Under the pieces are notes generated by a model. The model did no database searches. It was not told the DNA's origin and saw only the letters and a program-made list of their open reading frames with translations. Positions 25,152-33,245 of a stretch of 64,000 bases of DNA are shown in pieces. The position numbers were made by a program, and so were the translations under genes. The DNA lies in contig CBFHMG010000013.1 in NCBI GenBank assembly GCA_965656935.1, forward strand, positions 1-64,000. Direction: 5' to 3'. Position 1 is the stretch's first letter. Every line of letters begins with the position of its first letter. The DNA is from M30B80 sp965656935 (lineage in GTDB: Bacteria; Pseudomonadota; Alphaproteobacteria; Rhodobacterales; Rhodobacteraceae).

Positions 25152-26027
25152 TTAAGGCATCAACAGGTTCACACCGGGGATACGGGAGATGACGTCAAGA
25201 TCGGCGTCATAGCTCTCGGATAGCTCATCCATCAGTTCTTCGGTCCAGCCTGGCACATCTATCTGATCCTCGATCTCGTCTTCAAGGGCGTATTTGTCGA
25301 GGAACGCGCCCAAAATCCTTCGGCGATGCATTTCATTCTCGGGCGGATTTTTCGCCAGATAGGCCTGCATCCGCTCAAAACCTGCGGGCTGCATGATGGT
25401 CTCGATCAAATCATCGACCCCCGCAAGCGGTGAAGTCTGATCAACGCCCGCCATCTCGCGCATCACCTCGCCCCAAAGAAACGGGGTATCCTCATTCGCC
25501 CAAACGGTGATGCCCGCATCGGGCTGTGCCGCGCGCAAACGGTGCAACATCTCGGACCAAGTGACGGCTTGGTGCTGCATATTTTCGGTGAATTCGTTGA
25601 AATCGGCAAAGCGCGAGCTTTTGAACAGGGCAGGGATCAAGGTTGCAGGATCGCGCATGCCGAAATGAAACTCGATCTCTGCCTCGGGAAAGAGCGTGCG
25701 CAGATTATTGGTTTGCCGCTCTATCGCGGGCCAGATCTGCGCCCCCTGAATCACCAGACGATTGATGCAGATGAATCGCGGGTCCGACAGAATCAAGCGG
25801 TCGGGCTGTAGATTATCCACAATCGCATTGAGCAACGCATCCTGCACATCTTCCGAGGCTGGCCGCCCTTTGAGCGCACGCGAGGTGTCGCGGATCACGG
25901 TGCGGTAGCGTCCCGGAGGGGGCACGCACACGCCTGATTTCATCAGCCGACGCCTGTTTTTCAACAGGGATTTGACCAAGAGGTCATCGTCGGTGCAAGG
26001 TGCTCCCAGATGAAAAATGACCTGCAT
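25152..26027 (-). CDS. Hypothetical protein, possibly sulfotransferase-like fold
   Basis: A 291-residue soluble protein. The N-terminus (VIFHLGAPCTDDDLLVKSLLKNR) resembles the opening strand and P-loop-like turn of sulfotransferase-like proteins (HIGxxKTGTT), but the Lys/Thr core of that loop is not preserved. The middle (EIEFHFGMRDPATLIPALFKS) is also reminiscent of that fold. The C-terminus is strongly acidic. I do not recognise a characterised family. It is convergent with the GapR gene and divergent from tRNA-Thr. Confidence 0.75.
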   Translation of the reverse strand: MQVIFHLGAPCTDDDLLVKSLLKNRRRLMKSGVCVPPPGRYRTVIRDTSRALKGRPASEDVQDALLNAIVDNLQPDRLILSDPRFICINRLVIQGAQIWPAIERQTNNLRTLFPEAEIEFHFGMRDPATLIPALFKSSRFADFNEFTENMQHQAVTWSEMLHRLRAAQPDAGITVWANEDTPFLWGEVMREMAGVDQTSPLAGVDDLIETIMQPAGFERMQAYLAKNPPENEMHRRRILGAFLDKYALEDEIEDQIDVPGWTEELMDELSESYDADLDVISRIPGVNLLMP

Positions 26028-26119
26028 GATCCCGTGCCAATCCTTCGCTTCGTGTTTCGCGTTTCTACATGCGACTATCTGTCAGAGTAAATGGATCATC
26101 ATAAGGATGCAGGCAAGGC

Positions 26120-26148
26120 TTGCACTGGCGCGCGACCTGATTTATTGC
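26120..26148 (+). promoter_or_regulatory. Candidate promoter of tRNA-Thr
   Basis: TTGCAC, a 17-base spacer and TATTGC end 10 bases before the tRNA. Spacing suits a sigma-70 promoter, though the -10 is a weak match. Confidence 0.4.
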
Positions 26149-26158
26149 ACCTCGCAAT

Positions 26159-26234
26159 GCCCCTATAGCTCAGCTGGTAGAGCATCTGATTTGTAATCAG
26201 AGGGTCCGCGGTTCGAGTCCGTGTGGGGGCACCA
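26159..26234 (+). tRNA. tRNA-Thr (anticodon TGT)
   Basis: A 76-base cloverleaf. Acceptor arm GCCCCTA pairs with TGGGGGC (one G-U), the D-arm contains AGCTCAGCTGGTAGAGC, and the anticodon arm is CTGATTTGTAATCAG with anticodon TGT. The variable loop is short, the T-arm is GTTCGAGTCC, and an encoded ACCA ends the gene. It reads ACA and related threonine codons. The DNA just downstream is unusually AT-rich. Confidence 0.97.
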
Positions 26235-26321
26235 TATTTATTTATTTGAAGTAAGATGACAATGATCGTGCAGGTGGCTGCCTAAACTTAATTGTCTTGT
26301 TTTGTTTAAAAGGGATTAACG

Positions 26322-26690
26322 ATGAGAATGGTAATTTTGGCCCCTGTGGCTACTGCATTGGTTTTAGCGGGTTGTGCTCAAAACGCAGATGAGGTGCAGG
26401 CAAGCTATGTTTCGCCTCTTAACTACCAGTCATTCTCATGCCAACAAATCGAACAGGAAGCGCGGCGCGTCTCTGCTCGCGCGACACAAGCTGCCGGTGT
26501 ACAAGATCGAAGCGCTCAGGGCGATGCCGTTGCCACGGGCGTTGCTTTAGTGCTCTTCTGGCCGGCCCTATTCTTCATCGATGGGGATGATGAAACAGCG
26601 GCTGAATTGGCTCGTTTGCGAGGTGAGCAAGATGCGTTGGAACAAGCGTCTATCCAGAAAAATTGTGGAATTGTGTTCCAGCAATCATAA
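26322..26690 (+). CDS. Small predicted lipoprotein
   Basis: A 122-residue protein with a lipoprotein signal peptide ending in the lipobox LAGC (lipidated Cys at residue 18), so it should be anchored in the cell envelope. The mature part contains a conserved-looking YQSFSCQQIEQEA segment, a hydrophobic stretch ATGVALVLFWPALFFI and a C-terminal helix ending in a Cys. Function is unknown. Its base composition is clearly more AT-rich than its neighbours and it lies directly behind a tRNA gene, which is compatible with acquisition, but no integrase or attachment repeat is visible. Confidence 0.75.
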   Translation: MRMVILAPVATALVLAGCAQNADEVQASYVSPLNYQSFSCQQIEQEARRVSARATQAAGVQDRSAQGDAVATGVALVLFWPALFFIDGDDETAAELARLRGEQDALEQASIQKNCGIVFQQS

Positions 26691-26852
26691 CGCAGAAAAT
26701 ATATCATTTGATTTAGGTTGTAGCTTGTCTTCAAACTAGCCCTCTTGATCTTGTTATTGGCGCAAATATGGCAAGCACTCCGCGAAGTTAAGGCTGGAAT
26801 GACCCGATTTCGGTGTTAGGCTTTCCCAACAGCTTGGGAGGGCGATGCGTCA

Positions 26853-28157
26853 ATGGGTTTGCTGGAGAACGGGCATCTGATCCCGCCTGATCAGATCGCA
26901 GGCCATGCACAGCAGGCTTGGGCGCGCCAGAGCGCTTATGTCGCTGAAACTTCTGCCTTTTATCAGCGTCTTTGGGGTAGCCAGACCCCTCCTGCGAAAT
27001 TGCGTGATATTGCCGAATTGCCCCTGTCTGACAAAGCGGGATTGCGGCTTGCGCAAGCAGGCGCGCCGCCTTTTGGTGACTATCTTGCCGCGCGGCCTGC
27101 GCAGGTTAACCGATTGCACCGCACCTCTGGCACTACGGGGCAGGCCATGAACCTCGCGATGAGTGCCAAGGATTGCGAGATCACCGAAATTATCGGCGCG
27201 CGTGCGCAATCGCTCGCAGGGCTGAAAGCGGGCATCACGGTGGTGCATTGTCTGAATTACCAGATGTGGATGGGCGGGCTGACCGATCATCTGACGCTGG
27301 AACGCACAGGCGCCACGGTTGTGCCCTTTGGGGTCGGTGCCACGGAAAACCTGATCCGGACGATTCTCGAGATCGGCATCACCGCGATTTCCTGCACGCC
27401 ATCCTATCCGGCTGTGCTGGAACAGGTGCTTGCCGAGAAATTCCCTGATGTGAAGCCGCGCGATCTGGGGCTCACCCTCGGGCTTTTCGGGGGCGAGCCT
27501 GGTGTGGATGACCCCGCATTCCGTCAACGCTTGAGCGATATCTGGGGGCTACAGCCGCGCAATTCCAATTATGGCGTGTCTGATGTGTTTTGCAATTTCG
27601 CCTCGGAATGCCCCCATGACACGGCGTTGCATTTTGTGGCGCATGATGTGCTGCATCCTGAATTGATCAACCCAGAGACGGGCGCGACCTTGGCCTTGGA
27701 GGCGGGCGCGCATGGGGAGTTGGTTTTGACGCATCTACAGCGCGATTGCCAACCGCTGGTGCGTTTCAGAACAGGCGATATCATCCGCATCGAGGCGACC
27801 GATATCTGCCAATGCGGCTGTGCGGGGTTTCGCTTTCGGGTGATTGGCAGATCGGATGATATGGTGGTCGTGCGCGGGTTGAATATGTTTCCCAGCATGG
27901 TCGCGGCCGTGGTCACAAGTTTCAGGGAATTGTCGGGGGATTACCGCATCCATCTGGATGCACCCCCGCCCTATGACGCGCTTCCCGTTCAGGTTGAATT
28001 GGCCGCCCATGCGCAAGATGACGGGACGCTTGCGCAGCGCCTGCAGGCGCAATTCAAGGAAAGCCTTGGCGCGACGATCCGCGTGACGATTCTGCCCTAT
28101 GGCAGTTTCCCGCGAAGCGAGGGCAAAACGAAACGCGTGATCAGGAGCTATGAGTGA
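26853..28157 (+). CDS. Phenylacetate-CoA ligase-family (PaaK-like) adenylate-forming enzyme
   Basis: A 434-residue ANL-superfamily ligase. It shows the phosphate-binding loop RTSGTTGQAMN (about residues 89-99), an aryl-binding core with SCTPSYPAVLEQ, the YGVSD motif, and the hinge/C-terminal domain FRTGDIIRIEA and IGRSDDMVVVRGLNMFPS. It ends in the Lys-containing GKTKRVI. Such enzymes activate aromatic or other carboxylates to CoA thioesters with ATP. The stop overlaps the start of the next crotonase gene, which suggests that the CoA ester is the substrate of that enzyme. The exact acid is unknown; it is not within a paa cluster. Confidence 0.87.
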   Translation: MGLLENGHLIPPDQIAGHAQQAWARQSAYVAETSAFYQRLWGSQTPPAKLRDIAELPLSDKAGLRLAQAGAPPFGDYLAARPAQVNRLHRTSGTTGQAMNLAMSAKDCEITEIIGARAQSLAGLKAGITVVHCLNYQMWMGGLTDHLTLERTGATVVPFGVGATENLIRTILEIGITAISCTPSYPAVLEQVLAEKFPDVKPRDLGLTLGLFGGEPGVDDPAFRQRLSDIWGLQPRNSNYGVSDVFCNFASECPHDTALHFVAHDVLHPELINPETGATLALEAGAHGELVLTHLQRDCQPLVRFRTGDIIRIEATDICQCGCAGFRFRVIGRSDDMVVVRGLNMFPSMVAAVVTSFRELSGDYRIHLDAPPPYDALPVQVELAAHAQDDGTLAQRLQAQFKESLGATIRVTILPYGSFPRSEGKTKRVIRSYE

Positions 28158-28915
28158 CGGATTTCATCTATGACACGATCAAATCGGAATTGACGGGCGA
28201 GGGGGTTCGGACGATCTCGCTCAACCGCCCCAAGGCCATGAATGCGATGAACCGCAAACTGATCAACGAGGTCGCATGCGCCTTTGATGATGCAAACAAG
28301 GACGCGCAGACAAGGGCCATCATTTTCACGGGCGAGGGGCGCGCCTTTTGCGCGGGCGATGACAGGCATGAACATGTCCATCCTGAAAATGAGGACGAGG
28401 CCCGCGCCGCCGTAGATGCAATCCAGCGGGCCACGCGCGCCATTGTCTTTGGGGCCAAACCTGTGGTGGGGGCGATCAATGGTTGGGCTGTGGGCGGTGG
28501 CTTTGAATGGGCGCTTAATTGTGATTTCCCGATCTGGGCCAGATCGGCCAAGGGATTTTTCCCCGAGGTTTCCCTCAACCTCTTTGTGACGGGGGCTGTC
28601 ACCTCGATCCTGCCGGCCATTGTCGGCCCGTTGAAAGCGCGGGAAATGCTATTTTTCGGGGATCGCTACGGTGCCGATGATCTGGAACAGATCGGCGTGG
28701 CGTGGAAAGTTGTGCCAGATGACACCTTGCGGGCCGAAGCCGATGCCACCGCTACGCGATTGGCCAGGCTCCCCACGCTATCGACCCATGCCATGAAACG
28801 CGTGTTGAATTTGGCGACACGAGGCGGGCTGGAACAGGCCTTGGCCCTTGAAACTGAGGCCACCGTGGCGGGGTTCCTAGACCCTGAAACAACGCGGTTA
28901 TTAAAAAATTTCTGA
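28154..28915 (+). CDS. Enoyl-CoA hydratase/isomerase (crotonase) family protein
   Basis: A 253-residue crotonase starting with GTG in a 4-base overlap with the ligase. It shows the oxyanion-hole segments RAFCAGDDRH and INGWAVGGGFEWAL. Candidate catalytic glutamates lie in GGGFE and FFPEV, the two positions used by hydratases. Likely reactions are hydration, isomerisation or hydrolysis of the CoA ester made by the upstream ligase. A helix near the C-terminus (HAMKRVLN) is usual for the trimeric fold. Confidence 0.87.
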   Translation: MTDFIYDTIKSELTGEGVRTISLNRPKAMNAMNRKLINEVACAFDDANKDAQTRAIIFTGEGRAFCAGDDRHEHVHPENEDEARAAVDAIQRATRAIVFGAKPVVGAINGWAVGGGFEWALNCDFPIWARSAKGFFPEVSLNLFVTGAVTSILPAIVGPLKAREMLFFGDRYGADDLEQIGVAWKVVPDDTLRAEADATATRLARLPTLSTHAMKRVLNLATRGGLEQALALETEATVAGFLDPETTRLLKNF

Positions 28916-28951
28916 GGCTTAAGCGCGAGGCTTAATGCTGTCTTTAGGGTA

Positions 28952-29320
28952 TCACACCCCGCGCGACGCTTTCGCCTGCCTTGCCTTATGCATGCGAAAT
29001 AAAACGGGCGCGAGGATGCGGGTATAGACCGCCTCTAGCAGCAGTTTCAGCGGCTTGAAGCGCAGGATTTGCGACAGGCGCCGATAATAGGGAAGCCTTG
29101 CCCAAAGGGCCATGAAGGCCTCGACGCCCTCGATGTGCTGGCCATTCATGCGGGCATGCAGCTTTTTGGTGGCCATGTCTTCCTCAAGCCCCCAATCCTC
29201 AAGCGCATCCGCCGCGATCGGGACAAATTCCAACTCTGATGCAGGCAGCTTTTTGTAATGCTCGATCTCGCGGCTGCAGATCGGGCATTCGGCATTATAG
29301 AGGATTTCAAGCTTTGACAT
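28952..29320 (-). CDS. DCC-family (DUF393) thiol-disulfide oxidoreductase-like protein
   Basis: A 122-residue protein with the DUF393 opening LEILYNAECPICSREIEHY, a thioredoxin-like CPIC pair at about residues 12-15, followed by the F.PIAADALEDWGL and GVEAFMALWARLP segments of the family. The biochemical role is not established. The start at 29320 gives the exact family N-terminus. It is the last gene on the strand that carries the MocE-like ferredoxin and MocD-like oxygenase, 76 bases downstream of the ferredoxin. Confidence 0.85.
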   Translation of the reverse strand: MSKLEILYNAECPICSREIEHYKKLPASELEFVPIAADALEDWGLEEDMATKKLHARMNGQHIEGVEAFMALWARLPYYRRLSQILRFKPLKLLLEAVYTRILAPVLFRMHKARQAKASRGV

Positions 29321-29396
29321 CGGGACCACGCGTTCGTTTGAGCATGACCTTGAGTTAGCCCGTTTGCGCGCGTCTTCCAGCGCCGCTGTCTTGCCT

Positions 29397-29708
29397 CTAG
29401 ATTTGCACCCAGATGCGCCCGCCATCTTGTTTGACGGGATAGGTCTGCAGGTCAACGCAGACGGGTGCGCGCAGGGCCTCGCCTGTGCGGATATCGAATT
29501 GGCCGTTATGTTTGGGGCATTCGATGGTGTAATCCATCACCAGACCATCGGCCAGATGCACCTCCTCATGGGTGCACAGCCCCGCCGTGCAGAAATACTC
29601 ATCCTCAAGGCTGCGATAAAGCGCATAGCTCCGCCCGTCATGATCAAAGCGGATCACATCCTCTTGCTCGATATCCTCGGGGGCGCATGCATCAATCCAA
29701 TCGGCCAT
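29397..29708 (-). CDS. MocE-family Rieske [2Fe-2S] ferredoxin
   Basis: A 103-residue soluble Rieske protein with the two cluster-binding boxes C45-T-H47 (CTHEEV) and C64-P-K-H67 (CPKHNGQFD). The acidic N-terminus is typical of oxygenase ferredoxins, and MocE is the named relative in rhizobial rhizopine catabolism. It would pass electrons to the neighbouring di-iron oxygenase/desaturase encoded just upstream (19-base gap). Start 29708 (MADWIDACAPEDI) is the family start; longer in-frame readings run into the desaturase gene. Confidence 0.9.
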   Translation of the reverse strand: MADWIDACAPEDIEQEDVIRFDHDGRSYALYRSLEDEYFCTAGLCTHEEVHLADGLVMDYTIECPKHNGQFDIRTGEALRAPVCVDLQTYPVKQDGGRIWVQI

Positions 29709-29727
29709 GTTCTGATCTTTCTGTTGG

Positions 29728-30807
29728 TTATTCAGCGGGTTGGCCCAAAGCCGCGCGGTGGAATTCATCGCGGTAGGGTTGGGCGGTCGGGGGTAGGGCG
29801 CGGCGCAGATAGACATCCTCGCCACGCAATTGGCGTCGGATCACGGGCCACATCTCGCGTAGGGCGGCCAGCATCGAGGGGCTGGCAGGCGGCAGGTCAT
29901 CCTTGATCAGCGCATGCAGCTCGGGCAGGCGATGATAGGGCACCATCGGGAACATGTGATGCTCCACATGATAATTCATATTGAGATAGATGAAGCGGCT
30001 GATCGGGTTCATATAGACGGTGCGGGTATTGAGCCTGTGATCGGTCACATTCTCGGCCAGCCCTGTATGCTGCAATATCCCTGTCAGCACATGATGCCAT
30101 GCGCCATAAAGGCGGGGCAGGCCGATCACCATCAGCGGCAGGATCGAGCCGAGCATCACCGCCAACACAACAGTCGCGGCATAGATCGCAAGCCAGACCC
30201 GTGCGACCCTGATCACCTTGGGCTGTTCGCTTTGCGGGATATAGCTCGCCTCCTGCGGGTCGAGCCTGCCCGAGGCATTCAGCATCATCCGCGCGAGCCC
30301 CCGCCAGACATCAATCACCCCGAAGAAATTTACCGCAATCATCAGGGCGGCAGGCGGGCGCATGGCAAGGATTTCGGGGTCGCGGCCAATGATGATCGTA
30401 TCGGTATGGTGGCGCGCATGGCTCCAGCGCCACGAGATAGGGTTCCGGATCATGCAAAAACACGCGATCTGGTAGATCACATCATTCATCCATGCGGTCC
30501 GAAAAGCCGTGCCATGCCCGCATTCATGCCAGCGCGCATCCATCGCCGAGCCATAGAGCACCCCGTAAGCCAGCCAGAAGGGCAGCGACCACCATGTTGG
30601 CCAAAGCGCTACGCCCATGCCCGCAAAAAAGATCATCGCGGCAAAGAGGAGTATCGCATCGCGCAGGGCAGGCTGGTCCGAGCGTTTCATCAGCGCCTTC
30701 ATCTGCGGGCGCGGGATGTCGCTGTGATACCACTCGGCGGCGGCCAAACCGCTTTGCACGGCGCGCTCTGCGTCCGCACCCAATAAGCTGTAATCGCGTT
30801 TCTCCAC
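29728..30807 (-). CDS. MocD-like membrane di-iron fatty-acid-desaturase-family oxygenase
   Basis: A 359-residue membrane protein with the three histidine boxes of the desaturase/hydroxylase superfamily: HECGH (94-98), HARHH (130-134) and HVEHH (280-284), with membrane helices between. The partner Rieske ferredoxin follows at 19 bases. In Rhizobium the MocD/MocE pair is implicated in demethylating the rhizopine 3-O-methyl-scyllo-inosamine. Sitting beside a full inositol cluster, a role in O-demethylation of a methylated cyclitol is a reasonable inference, but a lipid desaturase role cannot be excluded. Starts with GTG behind a strong GGGAGGAG. Divergent from the LacI regulator. Confidence 0.85.
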   Translation of the reverse strand: MEKRDYSLLGADAERAVQSGLAAAEWYHSDIPRPQMKALMKRSDQPALRDAILLFAAMIFFAGMGVALWPTWWSLPFWLAYGVLYGSAMDARWHECGHGTAFRTAWMNDVIYQIACFCMIRNPISWRWSHARHHTDTIIIGRDPEILAMRPPAALMIAVNFFGVIDVWRGLARMMLNASGRLDPQEASYIPQSEQPKVIRVARVWLAIYAATVVLAVMLGSILPLMVIGLPRLYGAWHHVLTGILQHTGLAENVTDHRLNTRTVYMNPISRFIYLNMNYHVEHHMFPMVPYHRLPELHALIKDDLPPASPSMLAALREMWPVIRRQLRGEDVYLRRALPPTAQPYRDEFHRAALGQPAE

Positions 30808-30889
30808 CCCGCTCCTCCCAAAGCGTTCTGGCCAATGTCAGCTAAACCCTAGCAGGGAATTCGGCGCTGCCCATATGTGACTTGCGGTT

Positions 30890-30930
30890 CCTCTCAAAAC
30901 CTCTCAAATTCCCATTTCAAGGATGAGAGA
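30890..30930. promoter_or_regulatory. Cluster of regulator half-sites between mocD-like gene and lacI
   Basis: CCTCTCAAA occurs twice in direct repeat (30890-30898 and 30900-30908), followed by an inverted half ATGAGAG (30923-30929). The halves match the arms of the palindrome upstream of iolG at 32017, so the LacI-family protein probably binds here and controls both divergent transcripts. Confidence 0.55.
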
Positions 30931-30953
30931 TTTCAAGCAGGAGGACCTGCCCA

Positions 30954-31985
30954 ATGGCCAAGCGGCCCACTATCCCCGATCTGGCGGTTGCCGCTGGCGT
31001 CTCCATCGCGACGGTTGACCGCGTTCTCAATGGCCGCGCGCCCGTGCGTGAGGAGACAACGCGCCGTGTCTATGAAGCGGCGCAGCGCATTGGCTATCAT
31101 GCGGTCTCTCTCATCGGGCATCGCTTGCAGGTGGATTTGCCTGAACTGACGATCGGCTATGTGCTGCATAAGGAAAAGCAGGCCTTCTACCAGACCTTCA
31201 TAGAGGAAGCCGTGGCAGCGGCGGCCAATGCAACGGGCGTGCGGGCCAAGGCGATTATCGAGTTTTCGCATTCGCAAACGCCCCGCGATTTCGTAGCCTG
31301 TATGGAGCGCTTGGCCCCTCGGGTGGATGTTTTGGGGGCGACGGCGGTCAACCATGTCGAGGTGACGGAAGCCGTGCAGCGCCTGCAAGCCTCGGGCACG
31401 CCATGTTTTGCGCTGCTCAATGATTTTGCCCAAGGGGTGCGCAAAAGCTATATCGGCATGAATAACATAAAAATCGGGCGGATTGCGGCGCATATGATTG
31501 CCACAGCGATGCGCCAAAAAGGGCCTGTGGCGCTGTTTGTAGGCGGGTATCGCTGGCACGGGCATGAGCTGCGCGAGACAGGGTTTCGCAGCTATTTCCG
31601 CGAATATGCGCCCCAGTGCCAATTGCTTGAAACGCGCGTCAATCTCGAGACGCGGCAACTGACCTATGAGGCCACGCATGATTTGCTGGATCGCCACCCC
31701 GATCTGGCAGGAATTTATTGCGCAGGCGGCGGCATGGAAGGCGCGATTGCCGCCCTGCGGGAGTTGCGTGAACCCAATGAGGTGGCGCTGGTTGTGCAGG
31801 AATTGACCCGCGAGAGCCGCTTGGCACTGGCCGAGCGCTTCGCCTCCATGGTGATCGCGACGCCTGTGGCCAAAATTTGTGCCGATATGGTGGATCTGGC
31901 GCAGGTGGTTTTGAATGAGGATGCGGTGGCTATTCCGGGGCAGCATTTCCTGCGCCCAGATATCTATCTTCCTGAATCCGTCTAG
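30954..31985 (+). CDS. LacI-family transcriptional regulator of the inositol cluster
   Basis: A 343-residue repressor with an N-terminal LacI HTH (TIPDLAVAAGVSIATVDRVLNGRAPVREETTRRV, about residues 6-40) and a periplasmic-binding-protein-like effector domain (65-340) of the sugar-binding type. Strong AGGAGG eight bases before the ATG. It lies between the divergent MocD-like gene and the iol operon, and near-identical half-sites flank it on both sides, so it most likely senses a cyclitol or pathway intermediate and is autoregulated. The effector is inferred from context only. Confidence 0.88.
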   Translation: MAKRPTIPDLAVAAGVSIATVDRVLNGRAPVREETTRRVYEAAQRIGYHAVSLIGHRLQVDLPELTIGYVLHKEKQAFYQTFIEEAVAAAANATGVRAKAIIEFSHSQTPRDFVACMERLAPRVDVLGATAVNHVEVTEAVQRLQASGTPCFALLNDFAQGVRKSYIGMNNIKIGRIAAHMIATAMRQKGPVALFVGGYRWHGHELRETGFRSYFREYAPQCQLLETRVNLETRQLTYEATHDLLDRHPDLAGIYCAGGGMEGAIAALRELREPNEVALVVQELTRESRLALAERFASMVIATPVAKICADMVDLAQVVLNEDAVAIPGQHFLRPDIYLPESV

Positions 31986-32016
31986 ATGATAGTTTCCTTT
32001 CATTACCCCTGTCAGA

Positions 32017-32038
32017 AACCTCTCATGCATGAGGGGTT
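32017..32038. promoter_or_regulatory. Candidate LacI-type operator upstream of iolG
   Basis: A 22-bp palindrome with a single mismatched pair: left arm AACCTCTCATG, right arm CATGAGGGGTT, with a central TGCA. It lies about 206 bases upstream of iolG. Its half-site recurs at 30890-30930. Confidence 0.65.
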
Positions 32039-32243
32039 CCATTCGTACCCTCATTGACCTGAGGCACGGAATATCGACACCGTCTTTCCAGAATTTGCGG
32101 CAAGGAAGATTCCTGACACGGCGCTTGACCTCAAGCGCCAATTCAGGGGAACGTCCGCGGCGTAGAATAACAGCGATTGGGCCGAAAAAAGCTGCGCCGC
32201 CGAGAGAGTGGCGTGGCCTTTCATGTCGGTAAGGGAGAGACAG

Positions 32244-33245
32244 ATGTCAGTCAGATTTGCCGTCCTAGGGGCGGGTCGTATCGGTGTGGTTCATGCAAGT
32301 GCGATCCGCGCTGTTGAAGGTGCCGAACTTGTTGCCATTGCTGAGCCCTTCGCAGGCGCGGCCAAAGCCGCTCAAGACAGGTTCGGCTGTGATTTGCGCA
32401 CAATCGAGGAATGCGCCACGTCTGATGATATCGATGCGGTGGTCATCTGCACCCCGACTGACACCCATTCCGATCTGATCGAGCAATTCGCAAAAGCGGG
32501 CAAAGCGGTTTTTTGTGAAAAGCCTGTCGATCTGTCTCTGGCGCGCGTTCAGGCCTGCCTTGAAACTGTTTCGGCACAAAATGGGCAGTTGATGGTGGGC
32601 TTTAATCGCCGCTTCGACCCCGATTTCGCGGCTCTCAAGGCGGAGATTGACGCAGGCAAAATCGGCGATGTCGAGATGGTGACCATCATTTCCCGCGATC
32701 CAAGCGCGCCGCCTGTGTCTTATATCGAACGCTCGGGTGGTATTTTCCGCGATATGACGATCCATGACTTTGACGTGGCGCGCTGGCTGCTTGGCGAGGA
32801 GGTCGAAACCGTGATGGCTCAGGCCTCGGTTCTGGTGGACCCCGAGATCGGCAATGCAGGTGATTTCGACAGTGTGAATGTCATTTTGAAGACGGCTTCG
32901 GGCAAGCAATGCACGATCACCAATTCGCGCCGTGCCAGCTATGGCTATGACCAGCGCATGGAGGTGCATGGCTCCAAAGGTTTGGTCTCGGTTGAGAACC
33001 ACCATGAAAGCCGCGTCACGGTGGCGAGTGAGGGGGGCTATACCCGCCCGCCTTTGCTGGACTTCTTCATGTCACGCTACATGGCCGCCTATGAGGCAGA
33101 GATCGCAGCCTTTGTTGCCGCGGTTCAAAATAAGACCGAGATGCCAACGACAGGCCATGATGGCTTGATGGCTTTGGCTCTGGCGGATGCGGCTTTGAAA
33201 TCGGTCACCGAGGGGCGCGCTGTGAAAGTTGCGGAGGTTCTTTAA
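32244..33245 (+). CDS. iolG: Inositol 2-dehydrogenase (Gfo/Idh/MocA family)
   Basis: Oxidises myo-inositol to 2-keto-myo-inositol (scyllo-inosose) with NAD+, the first step of the pathway. The 333-residue protein has the Rossmann motif VLGAGRIGVVHA at residues 6-17, the active-site lysine in AVFCEKPVD, the FNRRFDPDFAAL segment typical of IolG, and FRDMTIHDFDVARWLL containing the catalytic Asp/His pair. Start 32244 follows AAGGGAGAGA. Its stop overlaps the next ATG (TAATG), making it the first gene of the iol operon. Confidence 0.93.
   Translation: MSVRFAVLGAGRIGVVHASAIRAVEGAELVAIAEPFAGAAKAAQDRFGCDLRTIEECATSDDIDAVVICTPTDTHSDLIEQFAKAGKAVFCEKPVDLSLARVQACLETVSAQNGQLMVGFNRRFDPDFAALKAEIDAGKIGDVEMVTIISRDPSAPPVSYIERSGGIFRDMTIHDFDVARWLLGEEVETVMAQASVLVDPEIGNAGDFDSVNVILKTASGKQCTITNSRRASYGYDQRMEVHGSKGLVSVENHHESRVTVASEGGYTRPPLLDFFMSRYMAAYEAEIAAFVAAVQNKTEMPTTGHDGLMALALADAALKSVTEGRAVKVAEVL

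Noticed and set aside
26159..28915. Complete genomic island or prophage at tRNA-Thr
   Set aside because: No integrase, phage gene or repeated tRNA end; the downstream ligase and crotonase have ordinary composition.
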